From the NCBI GenBank assembly GCA_017617795.1, contig JAFZVM010000013.1, positions 1 to 49,134 on the forward strand: DNA of 49,134 nucleotides. The letters run 5' to 3'. Made by a program: the position numbers and the translations under genes. The notes under the pieces were generated by a model. It made no database searches, was not told where the DNA came from, and worked only from the letters and a program-made list of their open reading frames with translations. Below are positions 31,889 to 40,372 of this stretch, piece after piece. The DNA is from Oscillospiraceae bacterium. GTDB lineage: Bacteria; Bacillota; Clostridia; Oscillospirales; Oscillospiraceae. Numbering within the stretch: the first letter of the stretch is position 1; every line of letters begins with the position of its first letter.

Positions 31889-31918
31889 TTGTTGCTGTAT
31901 AACTGTTCCACATATTAT
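31889..31918 (+). promoter_or_regulatory. probable promoter of the alpha/beta hydrolase gene
   Basis: TTGTTG (31889-31894), an 18-bp spacer and TATTAT (31913-31918). The leader of about 130 nt is GC-rich with a small dyad near 31980-32000 (CGGCGG and CCGCCG). Confidence 0.45.
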
Positions 31919-32054
31919 GTTATTATGTATATGAACAGAAAACACCGGCGGCGAGATCATCCGGGGATCCCGCGCAGACGGCGGCGAGGCCTCCGCCGGG
32001 AGAAACGATGCGGAAATACAATTAAATAAGTAATATATGAGGGAGGAAACGAAC

Positions 32055-32897
32055 ATGTCCATGATTCCCGTTGCGGAAGGAATTGAGCTTTACTGCGAGG
32101 AGATCGGCTCCGGCGACCGTTGGCTGCTCACCTGTCAGGAGGGCTTCCAGGAGGGTGACGGATATCTGTCCCTGCTGGCAGACGAGGGCTTCCACGTGCT
32201 TTGCATCCAGATCCGGGGCTTCGGCCGCTCCACCCATGTGCTGGAGGACTACGACAATCGCTGGTGGGAGATCTGGGCGGATGATGCTGTGACCGTAGCC
32301 GACCGGCTGGGGATCGACCGTTTCTTCTACTGCGGCGTTTCCCATGGAGCCGGGATCGGCTGGTACATCTGCCAGCGCCACCCCGAACGGGTGCGGGGCT
32401 TCTTCGGCATCGTGGCGGGGCCGCATCCCCGGGGCGGGCTGGAGACCAGCGAGGCCCGGTGGCGGGTGATCCAGGCAGCCCAGACCCAGGAGAGCTGGAA
32501 CGCCTATGTGAACGAGCGTTTCGGCGGCGGGCGGCCTGAGCTCACCGGCACGGAATCCGAGGAGGAGAAAGCGAAGGTGCTGAAAAAGCAGAAGGCCTAC
32601 GACCGGCAGATCGCCATCCCCATCGAGTGCTCCCGCATCAACCCGAAAAAGCCCTTCAACCACTGCAAGACCGAGGAGGAGCTGAGCGAGCTCCTGTCCC
32701 ACATCACCGTTCCCACCCTTCTGCTGGGGGGCATGCACGACGTGATCAGCACCACCGCCACCATGATCCGCTCCGGCTCTGCGGTGCCCAACGCCAAGAC
32801 CGTGTTCTACGACGCCACCCACGGTCTCTCCGGTGAGCGGCCCCAGGAGGTGGTGGACGACATTCTGCTGTTCTGCAGGCAGCGGAAGCTGTACTGA
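32055..32897 (+). CDS. alpha/beta-fold hydrolase
   Basis: This 280-residue protein has the alpha/beta hydrolase triad: Ser96 in the nucleophile elbow GVSHG, Asp229 in LLGGMHDVIS and His256 in DATHGLSGE. It lacks a signal peptide, so it is cytoplasmic. The clear match is to the general esterase/lactonase type; the substrate cannot be inferred. I take the start at 32055, with GGGAGG 8 nt ahead, over an in-frame ATG at 32037. It is transcribed away from the SDR gene. Confidence 0.9.
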   Translation: MSMIPVAEGIELYCEEIGSGDRWLLTCQEGFQEGDGYLSLLADEGFHVLCIQIRGFGRSTHVLEDYDNRWWEIWADDAVTVADRLGIDRFFYCGVSHGAGIGWYICQRHPERVRGFFGIVAGPHPRGGLETSEARWRVIQAAQTQESWNAYVNERFGGGRPELTGTESEEEKAKVLKKQKAYDRQIAIPIECSRINPKKPFNHCKTEEELSELLSHITVPTLLLGGMHDVISTTATMIRSGSAVPNAKTVFYDATHGLSGERPQEVVDDILLFCRQRKLY

Positions 32898-32980
32898 TAT
32901 GTTATGGGGCAGAGTTCATTCCCGTCCTCTGCCCTGAACGGCACCCTGCTCTGATATCGCAGCTGCAGCCAAGGAAATAG

Positions 32981-33025
32981 AGAAATCCCGGAAGGCCCTG
33001 TAAATAAGGACTTTCCGGGACTTCT
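32981..33025. terminator. bidirectional intrinsic terminator
   Basis: A stem of about 14 bp (32981-32995 with 33011-33025, one mismatch and one wobble) with a 15-nt loop, between the convergent hydrolase and acetyltransferase genes. The T-rich tails are modest on both strands. Confidence 0.6.
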
Positions 33026-33065
33026 GTCGTTGTGTCACAGAATGAATGTCTTTTTTGTGAGGGTA

Positions 33066-33983
33066 TCAAAGCAGCTTTACAAAAACCTCGTCTTCGTTTT
33101 TCGCCTTGCAGCCGGGTGCCTTCCGGTACCCGTGTTTCAGGTAAAAGCTCCCGGCAGTATCGGTTGTCAGAATGCTTGTGTGCATTCCATGTTCCTTGAA
33201 ACAGCTTTCTGCAAGTCGCAGAAGCGCCGATCCATGACCGGCGTTTCGATTGGCTTTTGAAATCCAGAATTCCCGGATAAACCCGCAGGTTTCTTCAAAA
33301 AACCAGCTTGTAAACTTGGTGGGCTTGAACTGAATAAACCCGATGACGCTTCCATCCGTGGCCGTCCGGACAAAGGCCTGATTATCGCCTTCATCATTCA
33401 TCTCCCGGAACAGCCCGTCCCAATCCTTCACAGTGATCCCCAGTTCGGAGAAATAGGTTTGAAATGCGGCTTGGAAGAGCGGATCGGAGAAATCAGAGAT
33501 CAATACGTCAGAAAACGCAGATGGATGATCAGAAAAGTTATACATCAGATTCAGGGCATCCGGCACTTCCTCGTCGATGTAACCGGTATCGATAAAACCG
33601 GTCTTTTCATAGACCCGGAGCGCCGCGGCGTCCGTCTTCTTGACGCAGACCTCCACGCAGTCGTATTTCCGCTCTTTTTCGAGTTCAGACAAAATCATTC
33701 GCAAAGCTGCCGTGCCGCAGCCCTTCCCCTGAAATCGAGCGTCGATCATAAATTGCTGCAAATCATAGCAGGCAGGTTCATCGTCCAGATCCCGCACCAG
33801 GGCAACGCCGATCACGGTATCATCTTCTTCGATTCCGATGACCCTTGCCCGGTCATGCCGATAGACATAGCCTCTGGCAAGGATACCTAAGGGACTGTCC
33901 AGAAATCCCTTCTGCGCTTCGCTGACAGACAGTCTTCTGAAATCCAGCCAGTTTTCTTCGTTTACATCAATTAGTTTGATCAA
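33066..33983 (-). CDS. protein with two GNAT acetyltransferase domains
   Basis: This 305-residue protein has two GNAT domains in tandem. The first has FMIDARFQGKGCGTAALRMIL and VCVKKTDAAALRVYEKTGF; the second has WISKANRNAGHGSALLRLAE and TDTAGSFYLKHGYR. The first resembles diamine/spermine acetyltransferases. I prefer a TTG start at 33981-33983 (IKLIDVNEENW): GGAGG lies 8 nt upstream of it, whereas the ATG at 33998 has no ribosome binding site and its own codons 1-3 contain that GGAGG. The longer start would add MEDRI. It faces the hydrolase. Confidence 0.82.
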   Translation of the reverse strand: MIKLIDVNEENWLDFRRLSVSEAQKGFLDSPLGILARGYVYRHDRARVIGIEEDDTVIGVALVRDLDDEPACYDLQQFMIDARFQGKGCGTAALRMILSELEKERKYDCVEVCVKKTDAAALRVYEKTGFIDTGYIDEEVPDALNLMYNFSDHPSAFSDVLISDFSDPLFQAAFQTYFSELGITVKDWDGLFREMNDEGDNQAFVRTATDGSVIGFIQFKPTKFTSWFFEETCGFIREFWISKANRNAGHGSALLRLAESCFKEHGMHTSILTTDTAGSFYLKHGYRKAPGCKAKNEDEVFVKLL

Positions 33984-34013
33984 TATTCTATCCTCCATTC
34001 TTGTTTTGGAGGG

Positions 34014-34052
34014 TCAAATCTCGTGGGCCCCCCATACGCGATTCATTGTCAT
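34014..34052 (-). other. 12-codon leader ORF in frame with the double GNAT gene
   Basis: A short reading frame (MTMNRVWGAHEI, stop TGA) has AAAGGAG about 10 nt upstream and is in frame with the acetyltransferase gene; removing the TGA would join them. It may be a leader peptide that tunes translation, or the end of an older start region. Confidence 0.35.
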
Positions 34053-34141
34053 ATATGATCACTCCTTTATGTGTATTTTCTGCTTACAAACGACAGCCCA
34101 GATAATATACCACATTTTTCTGATGATTGCTGCTTCCCCCA

Positions 34142-34588
34142 TCACTCCTGCAAATTGAATTCAAAAATGACGCCGTCTTCCTGCCTGTTTTCATGACCCG
34201 TATCAGTTTTTATCACCACGCCGCCCATCCGCCGATAGAAGCGCATGGCATTCTCATTGTGCGGACTGCAATTGCAGGAAAAACGGTTGATCCCGTTTTC
34301 TCTGCAGTAATCCTTCAAAATTGAGAAGGCCTGTTTTCCGATCCCTCTGTGTTGATACGCTCGCAGCACATACAGGGAATGCAGCCATACCCCGGAGCCG
34401 GCATGCTGAAAAATGAAATATCCGATATTCTCGTCACCGCATTTGATCAGATATACCGTGAAGGATGGATCTGAGATCTTTTTCAGATCGCGCCGTTGAT
34501 GCCAGTCATAGTTGAAATCATCAATGACCGCATCCGGGTAAATGCGGAACTGATCTATAGCTAAGGCGCTCGACGGTGGGGCTGCCAT
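34142..34588 (-). CDS. GNAT family N-acetyltransferase, N-terminus doubtful
   Basis: This 148-residue frame has the GNAT core: FTVYLIKCGDENIGYFIFQ, the acetyl-CoA loop YQHRGIGKQAFSILKDYC and NENAMRFYRRMGG. The first 20 residues (MAAPPSSALAIDQFRIY) do not look like a GNAT N-terminus, which usually has a beta strand and helix before this point; about 25-40 residues seem missing. No ribosome binding site precedes the ATG and an in-frame stop lies three codons upstream. It may be a truncated pseudogene or may start by another route. A GNAT core is certain; whether the protein is functional is not. Confidence 0.6.
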   Translation of the reverse strand: MAAPPSSALAIDQFRIYPDAVIDDFNYDWHQRRDLKKISDPSFTVYLIKCGDENIGYFIFQHAGSGVWLHSLYVLRAYQHRGIGKQAFSILKDYCRENGINRFSCNCSPHNENAMRFYRRMGGVVIKTDTGHENRQEDGVIFEFNLQE

Positions 34589-34734
34589 TCGGCAGTCTCA
34601 CTTCTTACTACATCAGAATTAAAACCAACGAATATTTCAGACGCTACTGGAACATAACCGGAATTCTGTGCCTCTGCCGAAAAAACGGAAATGCCGCCAT
34701 GGGCATAGCCGCCATAAAAGCGACGCCTAGGCTG

Positions 34735-35316
34735 CTATGCCCACCAGATCTCTCTCCGCATTTCCTGCGGCAGCCGGCTGACCGGCATATCGTACCGATC
34801 ATCCTTTCCCAAAGCCTCATCCTCTTCTTTGATACTGCGCAGTTTTTCAGCGATCCGGCTCTGATCCAGGACCTCCTGCAGGACCCCCTTTTCAAATGAA
34901 ACGCTCAGCAGGGTCTGATAGGCAAAGGGTCTCTGCAGGCCGATATTTATCCGGTATTGCCAGATGAATCCGTCCGCCAGAAGGATCCTGCCGGTATAGT
35001 CCATGGTCATATCAAGGTTCTCGTACTTTTCGTGTATCATTTCCGGATTGACAAAGGCCAGGGTCCCGCTTCGCGGCGTGATGCTGACGCCGTTCAGCGG
35101 CGGGTATCTGCAATCCTTGTCATGGATACTGAGCGTCTGCAGTTTGACGACGTTCGTGATCTCAAATTCACACCAGTAGCCATCCCAGCAATTCGTATCG
35201 ACAGCCGACGGATGGAATCCGTGTTCCTTCGGATAGAAAAGCCTGCCGTCGGACAGTTTAAGGCAATCGTATTCGACCCCTTTATGGCGATACACATCTC
35301 CGATCTGTGCAGTCAC
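34735..35316 (-). CDS. hypothetical protein, paralogue of the 35545 gene
   Basis: This 193-residue protein is a tandem paralogue of the one at 35545-36117: both begin MTAQIGDVYR, share YWCEFEIT, VVKLQTL, YPPLNGVSI, DYTG+ILLADGFIW and end EIWWA. The GTG start has GGAGTAAACC ahead, as in its paralogue. No signal peptide and no membrane helix are visible. Residues 150-190 are helical. The function is unknown; it may be a substrate, an accessory or an immunity-like protein of the adjacent radical SAM system. It lies after a copied 3' fragment of the radical SAM gene. Confidence 0.78.
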   Translation of the reverse strand: MTAQIGDVYRHKGVEYDCLKLSDGRLFYPKEHGFHPSAVDTNCWDGYWCEFEITNVVKLQTLSIHDKDCRYPPLNGVSITPRSGTLAFVNPEMIHEKYENLDMTMDYTGRILLADGFIWQYRINIGLQRPFAYQTLLSVSFEKGVLQEVLDQSRIAEKLRSIKEEDEALGKDDRYDMPVSRLPQEMRREIWWA

Positions 35317-35540
35317 GGTTTACTCCTCCCTTCACGTGTCCCGGGCAATGCGCCGCCGCGGTCCCCATTTCCCCGCTCTCTGACGCACAGCCGGTTTTCG
35401 TACAGCTTGCCTCCGGCGAAATAATTGTGGCTCCGGCAGCCGCCCGCGCAGAACTCCCCGAGCTCGCATCTGCCGCATCTGCCGCATCTGCCAGTCAGGC
35501 GGTCCGGGGTGAAGCGGCGGTTATAGGCAAAGGCGTTTTC
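35317..35540 (-). pseudogene. duplicated 3' end of the radical SAM gene
   Basis: This interval matches the last 220 bp of the radical SAM gene (36120-36340) nearly base for base. The reading frame still spells AYNRRFTPDRLTG, CELGEFCAGGCRSHNYF and GGKLYENRLCVRE, i.e. the SPASM cysteine region, but has no start. A 9-bp unit is expanded, giving CGRCGRC where the parent has CGSC, and the original stop is changed. It shows that a unit of radical SAM tail plus the 190-residue gene was duplicated in tandem. Confidence 0.88.
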
Positions 35541-35544
35541 CCCG

Positions 35545-36117
35545 CTATGCCCACCAGATCTCTTTTCTCACTTCCTCCGGCAGCGCCTGGATCGGCGTTG
35601 TATCCCAGCCGTATTTTCTGATCCATCGATCCTCTTCCTTGATTTTTCGCAGCTGTTCAGCGATTCCGCTTTGATCGCGGATCTCCTTCAGTACTCCATT
35701 TTCAAACTCAAAGCTCAATAGAGTCTGAAAAGCATGAGGCTTTTGCAGGCCCATGTGGATATAATAATTCCAAATGAAACCGTCTGCTAACAAGATTTTT
35801 CCTGTATAGTCTATGGCCAATCCGATGTTCTCGTATTTCGCATACGTCTCGCCCGGAAACGCACTCATCCCAGGGGACGAAATGCTGACACCGTTCAACG
35901 GAGGATAGCTTCCGTTTTTATCGTGGATATGAAGCGTCTGCAGCTTTACAACATCCGTTATCTCGAATTCACACCAGTATCCAGCCCAGCAGCAGGTCTC
36001 AATAAACAATGGATGGAATCCATGATCCCACGGGCTGAAAAGCCTGCCATTCGATAGGTCAAGGCATTCATATTTTATATTTTTGGTCCGATAAACATCA
36101 CCGATTTGCGCAGTCAC
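35545..36117 (-). CDS. hypothetical protein directly after the radical SAM gene
   Basis: This 190-residue protein is the presumed parent copy of the pair; its GTG start lies two bases after the radical SAM stop, with GGGAGGAG overlapping that stop, so it is tightly coupled to the enzyme. Conserved positions shared with the copy at 34735 include the Trp/Tyr/Cys group near residues 42-48 (CCWAGYWCEFEIT versus NCWDGYWCEFEIT) and the C-terminal EIWWA. No known family recognised. It could be a substrate, an accessory protein or a target of the maturase. Confidence 0.8.
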   Translation of the reverse strand: MTAQIGDVYRTKNIKYECLDLSNGRLFSPWDHGFHPLFIETCCWAGYWCEFEITDVVKLQTLHIHDKNGSYPPLNGVSISSPGMSAFPGETYAKYENIGLAIDYTGKILLADGFIWNYYIHMGLQKPHAFQTLLSFEFENGVLKEIRDQSGIAEQLRKIKEEDRWIRKYGWDTTPIQALPEEVRKEIWWA

Positions 36118-36119
36118 GG

Positions 36120-37205
36120 TTAACTCCTCCCTTCACATTTCCCGGCCAATGCGCCGCCGCAGTCCCCATTTCCCTGCTCTCTGACGCACAGCCGGTTTTC
36201 GTACAGCTTGCCTCCGGCGAAATAATTGTGGCTCCGGCAGCCGCCCGCACAGAGCTCCCCGAGCTCGCAGCTGCCGCATTTTCCGGTCAGGCGGTCCGGG
36301 GTGAAGCGGCGGTTGTAGGCAAAGGCGTTTTCATCCTCCCAGATGTCCCGGAGGGGCCGCTCCCGGAGGTTCCCCTCGATGAAGACTTCGTCGTACAGGC
36401 TTTCGCATCCCCGGACGTTTCCCACGCTGTCGATGCCCAGGGTGCTCAGCCCGGCGCTGCAGCCGCCGAAGGCCGCTCCTCTTCTGCCCCGGATGTTCGT
36501 TTCCTCCGGGGTGTAATACCCGATGTTGTCGGCAATGATCACGCGGAAAGGCGCTTCCCCCGCTATCCCGGCAACGAAACGGATCACACGGAGAGGGTCA
36601 AAGCGCGTATCCAGTCCGACGTCCTGGGCGTATCCCATGGAATTGCAGGCCTGGAGCTGCCAGGCAAAGATCGGGTATGCCTTCAGGGACTCGTAAAACT
36701 CCGGCAGCAGGGGTGCGTTATTGGCCCGCAGTGTGGTGATGACAGACGTCGGGATCCCTGCTTCCGTAAGCGCGGCAATCGCCTCCAATGCCCGGCGATA
36801 ACTGCCCCTTTGGCGGCAGGCGTCATGGACCCGCTCCGGTCCGTCCAGGGATACGGCCACGGATTCGATCCCCAGACGGGAAAGCGTTTTCACCGTCGCG
36901 GCCGTCAGGATAAATCCGCTGGTGATCACACACACCTTCAGTCCGAGTCCCGCCAGCGCGCCGACGATCCTGGCCCAGTCATCCCGCAGAAAGATCTCTC
37001 CACCCAGGAGATTCACGCGTCCGCAGCCCAAGTCGGCCAATTGCCGTGCCACATCCAGGCATTCTTCCGTGTTCAGTTCGTTTACCCTGGCTTCCCCGGC
37101 CCGGCTCCCGCAGAAAGCACACCGAAAACAGCATTTATGCGTCAATTCCCATACGACCCTGGAAAGCCTCCAGGGAAAATCAGTAGTAATTGATGATGTC
37201 ATCAT
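36120..37205 (-). CDS. radical SAM protein with C-terminal SPASM domain
   Basis: This 361-residue enzyme has the radical SAM cluster CCFRCAFC (Cys25, Cys29, Cys32: CxxxCxxC), GGE at the SAM-binding strand (NLLGGEIFL), a TIM-barrel body and a SPASM-type C-terminus (CGSCELGELCAGGCRSHNYF, then LC and GDCGG) for extra [4Fe-4S] clusters. SPASM enzymes such as PqqE, MftC and AlbA modify ribosomal peptides or activate enzymes. I place the start at the tandem ATGs 37203-37205/37200-37202, which overlap the upstream 146-residue gene by 26 bases; longer readings upstream are in that gene's antiphase and not plausible. Peptide maturation is likely, with the 146-residue protein or the downstream paralogues as candidates. 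Confidence 0.88.
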   Translation of the reverse strand: MMTSSITTDFPWRLSRVVWELTHKCCFRCAFCGSRAGEARVNELNTEECLDVARQLADLGCGRVNLLGGEIFLRDDWARIVGALAGLGLKVCVITSGFILTAATVKTLSRLGIESVAVSLDGPERVHDACRQRGSYRRALEAIAALTEAGIPTSVITTLRANNAPLLPEFYESLKAYPIFAWQLQACNSMGYAQDVGLDTRFDPLRVIRFVAGIAGEAPFRVIIADNIGYYTPEETNIRGRRGAAFGGCSAGLSTLGIDSVGNVRGCESLYDEVFIEGNLRERPLRDIWEDENAFAYNRRFTPDRLTGKCGSCELGELCAGGCRSHNYFAGGKLYENRLCVREQGNGDCGGALAGKCEGRS

Positions 37206-37620
37206 CGTCACCCGGCGTACGGCCATCCTCGTCCGATCGATCCGGAGCATTCCAGTCGGCATCCACCTCCGGCGCTGCGTAAAGCGGACGCTCGCAAAGC
37301 TTCTTGTTTTTGTCTTCAAAGTCCGGTCCGCCATACAGGATGCCTTTCGCCAGCTCGGCGAACTCCTCCGAAATCCTCTGAAGCAGATCCCGATCCGGCT
37401 CCTGTTCATCGTTCTCTGCCGACGTTGTACGACCCTCATCGGATCCCGGTTCCCGTTTATATTTGCTCAGCATCCGGTTGATCTCTTCCAGCATTTTCTT
37501 GCTTTCTTCCCCAAGCCTGTCGATAAAGCTGAAATCCATCTCCAGGGAATCCTTGTCTGCAGGATCTGCGTCCTTTCCGGCCGCCGCATGATTCATCGGA
37601 TATCTGCGATTATAGGACAT
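37180..37620 (-). CDS. acidic 146-residue protein, candidate precursor or partner of the radical SAM enzyme
   Basis: This protein is strongly acidic with a helical N-terminal half (EESKKMLEEINRMLSKYK, RISEEFAELAKGILYGG) and a flexible C-terminal tail rich in Asp, Pro, Gly and Tyr/Trp, ending GDDDDIINYY. The arrangement of leader-like helix and unstructured aromatic tail is what one expects of a substrate for a SPASM maturase, and the last 26 bases overlap the enzyme's start. It is longer than most RiPP precursors (usually under 100 residues), so a chaperone-like or partner role is also possible. A good ribosome binding site (AAGGAGG) precedes the ATG. Confidence 0.65.
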   Translation of the reverse strand: MSYNRRYPMNHAAAGKDADPADKDSLEMDFSFIDRLGEESKKMLEEINRMLSKYKREPGSDEGRTTSAENDEQEPDRDLLQRISEEFAELAKGILYGGPDFEDKNKKLCERPLYAAPEVDADWNAPDRSDEDGRTPGDDDDIINYY

Positions 37621-37700
37621 GGGTAAACCTCCTTTTTCTGTCTGCTCCGTGCAGGCTCAACGAACGCTGCCGGTCTCTCTGTCGACGGCACAAAGGAAAC

Positions 37701-38942
37701 CTATCTGTGCTGCCGCAGCACCACCGCGTCCTCCCGGCTGCCGGAAAGGACTGCTCTCAGTCTGGGCCGCAGTGCGAACCGGAAACCATACCCCGCGGCG
37801 ATGGCAGCCACGGCGATCAGAAATACGGCGGGATAACGGCAGGCCGCCATCCCTTCGCAATATCTGAGATCCTGTCCCAGCAGCTGCCAAAATGCGGCAA
37901 TCAGGCTTCCCGGGCCGTAACGATCCCAAGCTGAAGCAAAGAGCGGCAGATACTCCATACAGTGCCAGAGATTGTTCAGCAGCATGACAAAGCCCGTATA
38001 GAAGAGGGCGGAAAGGACCAGGATCCCGCAGGCTGCGATCCCTCGTTTACGGCGCATCAGCGGCGGGACGAGAATGCCGAGCCATACGGCAAGGGCGGCG
38101 TACACAAGGAATTCCCGCCGGATGCCAAAGAGGTACGGATCCTCCAGTCCATAACGGGACAGTGCCCACAGGATCTGCAGGAAAAACATCTGGACGGTAA
38201 GCACGGCCAGAGTCATATACAGAAGCACGGGAGTCTGTCGTTCCTCTTCCTCTTTCTTCTGTCTGCGCACCTTCTTCTGCGGCCTTTTTCCGGTCGCCGT
38301 CCTGCGGCGGGAGGGGGCTTTTTCTGTCCTGCCCGTACTGTGCTGCTCCGCCGAAGCACCCGTGTTTATGGGGCAATCGGTCATGTCGATCACCCCAAGG
38401 CGCCGGATCTCCTCTGCGAAGCGGCGGCGCATCAGCTTCCGGTACAGCGCAGAAGTATTCCAGTCGGTCACATGGATCGGGAGATCCTCCGCATGATAAT
38501 ACGCTTTTGCCAGTCTGAGGAACAGCCGGTCCGCCAGGCTGCTTTCCAGCGCAAAGACCAGTTGGGGAAAAACGACGGTTTCCAGCGTATAATCGAATTT
38601 TCTGAGTTTTTTCAGGCAGTACTGTCCGAAGATCTCATCGGGGATCTCGTCGGAGAGTTTTTCTGCCGCAACGATTTCCCCGTCCTCGTCACGGTAGCAG
38701 TGCATGCCGCAGGCCTGCTCAACGGCCCTGCATGCTCTGCGGAGGGCAGGGGCTCTTGCGGTCGGGCCGGAAACCGGAAACGTCGTGAAGATATATCCTC
38801 CTTTTTCCTTGAGCATGAATTCAATGGTCCAGGGTCTGCGGTCTCCCACCTGCACGCTGACCATGTCGTTCACGTATACGCGATAGGTAAGATCCTTCTC
38901 TTCGAGGAATGCGTCAACCATACTCTCCATTCTCGGATCCAC
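37701..38942 (-). CDS. four-helix membrane protein with cytoplasmic N-terminal domain
   Basis: This 413-residue protein has an N-terminal soluble domain of about 200 residues (ending near a basic, Lys/Arg-rich linker, RRQKKEEEE), then four membrane helices: TPVLLYMTLAVLTVQMFFLQ, FLVYAALAVWLGILVPPLM, GIAACGILVLSALFYTGFVM and YPAVFLIAVAAIAAGYGF. No known transporter family recognised. It starts with GTG (38940-38942), AAAGGAGG 6 nt ahead, and lies in the same minus-strand run as the radical SAM gene. It may export or display a product, which is speculation. Confidence 0.7.
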   Translation of the reverse strand: MDPRMESMVDAFLEEKDLTYRVYVNDMVSVQVGDRRPWTIEFMLKEKGGYIFTTFPVSGPTARAPALRRACRAVEQACGMHCYRDEDGEIVAAEKLSDEIPDEIFGQYCLKKLRKFDYTLETVVFPQLVFALESSLADRLFLRLAKAYYHAEDLPIHVTDWNTSALYRKLMRRRFAEEIRRLGVIDMTDCPINTGASAEQHSTGRTEKAPSRRRTATGKRPQKKVRRQKKEEEERQTPVLLYMTLAVLTVQMFFLQILWALSRYGLEDPYLFGIRREFLVYAALAVWLGILVPPLMRRKRGIAACGILVLSALFYTGFVMLLNNLWHCMEYLPLFASAWDRYGPGSLIAAFWQLLGQDLRYCEGMAACRYPAVFLIAVAAIAAGYGFRFALRPRLRAVLSGSREDAVVLRQHR

Positions 38943-38978
38943 GGTCTCTCCTCCTTTCCTTCTGTCATCCCGGAAAAT

Positions 38979-40340
38979 CTATCCTTCGGATATTTCGGGT
39001 CCATCCGCCTGCATTGCCTCGGTCGGCGGCCGCCGCAGGATGCGGCTGTTGTCTGAGATCCGATCCGGTCCGTCGGCGATCATCTGCATAAGGTATACGT
39101 CCAGATACTCCTGGGTAATGGCGTCGCAGTTAAAGGATTCCGTTTTCAGCAGCTCCCACTCGCCGCTCATTCCGGGAAGATAACGGTAAAGCCGGATCGT
39201 ACTTCCGGGCTCATCCTCACTTGCCACGGCAGCATAAAAGCTGTCCCCGGCGGCAATGGCGATCTTCTCCGTTTCCCCCTGCACGCTCAGGGTAAACAGC
39301 GGGTACCCTTCCTGGTACAGCGATCGATAGACGCCGGTTTCCCGAAGACCGGGCAGCGGGCCGACGGCATCCAGCGGCCCCGTATGCCGGAAGACGCCGT
39401 ACAGGCGGATGGTTTTTCCCTCTTCCCACCTTCTGAATTCCACTACCCATTCCTGAATACCGTCGTTGTCCGTATCCGCTTCCGCGAGGATCTGATAGAG
39501 GGAACAGCACTCTTGTTCCTCCTCGCTCCAGCAGGCAAACGCACTCATGCATTCCAGGGCGGTTCCCGTGAACGGGTCGTTGAACGCGTTGAAGAAGAGG
39601 GTGATTGCCATGGGGCAGACCACCTCGTCGTCTCCGACGTAATTTGCCAGAAGCACGCCGTCCGCCAGAAGCAGGGTGGACAGATCCCGGTGAGCGACTT
39701 CCTCGCTTGCCTGCATGCCGTATATCTCTATCAAGCGGGATTCCTGCGCTTCCAGCCTTTCCCGGGATACCCGGAACGGCGCGAATACGAAATCCTCCGG
39801 AGCAAGTTCCCGAACGGTCTCCTCTTTGCTGCCGATCCCGGCAGAATAAACCGTCCGGAACCGGCCTCTCTGATAACTTTCGCGGATGGACGACGGATCT
39901 GCATTTTTATAATAATCTTCCCTGATCCGACCCGCCTCCACGACGCCGCCGCGGCTGCGGTAAACGATGAGCCTGTGGGATCCGTCCTCCATACGAGCGT
40001 TGCAGATCAGCTCGGGGACTGCGTCGCCGTCCACGTCCGCCAGAACATCCCGGTCTCCCGGGATACCGCTGCTCTCCGCCAGAAAAGCATATACCCCGTT
40101 CTCCTGCCTTTCCAGATACACGCGCCGGATCCGATCCCCGGATCCGGGAAATTCGGTGTATCGCCCCTCATATCCAAGTATCCCGGAGAAATCGGTGGGA
40201 TCTCTGAGCTCCGGCTCATATCCCAGGATCGTGAACTTGAGGTCATATTTCCGGGCTGCGGCCGATCCGCACCCCGCCAGCAGGAGGACCGCAAGGGCAC
40301 AAAGAACGCAGAGCAGGATGGAATGCCTGTATCGTTTCAT
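38979..40340 (-). CDS. lipoprotein with Asp-rich repeat motifs
   Basis: This 453-residue protein starts MKRYRHSILLCVLCALAVLL with lipobox LLAGC; the start at 40340 is set by AAAGGAGG 10 nt ahead rather than an ATG twelve codons upstream in the previous gene. The outer domain has two FG-GAP/VCBS-like Asp-rich loops, DVDGDAVPEL and DTDNDGIQEW, suggesting calcium-bound beta-propeller blades. It may bind a ligand or partner at the cell surface. It begins 32 bp after the stop of the 40373 gene. Confidence 0.75.
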   Translation of the reverse strand: MKRYRHSILLCVLCALAVLLLAGCGSAAARKYDLKFTILGYEPELRDPTDFSGILGYEGRYTEFPGSGDRIRRVYLERQENGVYAFLAESSGIPGDRDVLADVDGDAVPELICNARMEDGSHRLIVYRSRGGVVEAGRIREDYYKNADPSSIRESYQRGRFRTVYSAGIGSKEETVRELAPEDFVFAPFRVSRERLEAQESRLIEIYGMQASEEVAHRDLSTLLLADGVLLANYVGDDEVVCPMAITLFFNAFNDPFTGTALECMSAFACWSEEEQECCSLYQILAEADTDNDGIQEWVVEFRRWEEGKTIRLYGVFRHTGPLDAVGPLPGLRETGVYRSLYQEGYPLFTLSVQGETEKIAIAAGDSFYAAVASEDEPGSTIRLYRYLPGMSGEWELLKTESFNCDAITQEYLDVYLMQMIADGPDRISDNSRILRRPPTEAMQADGPEISEG

Positions 40341-40372
40341 CTTTTGATTCCTCCTTTGCGCAGCGGCGCCGG

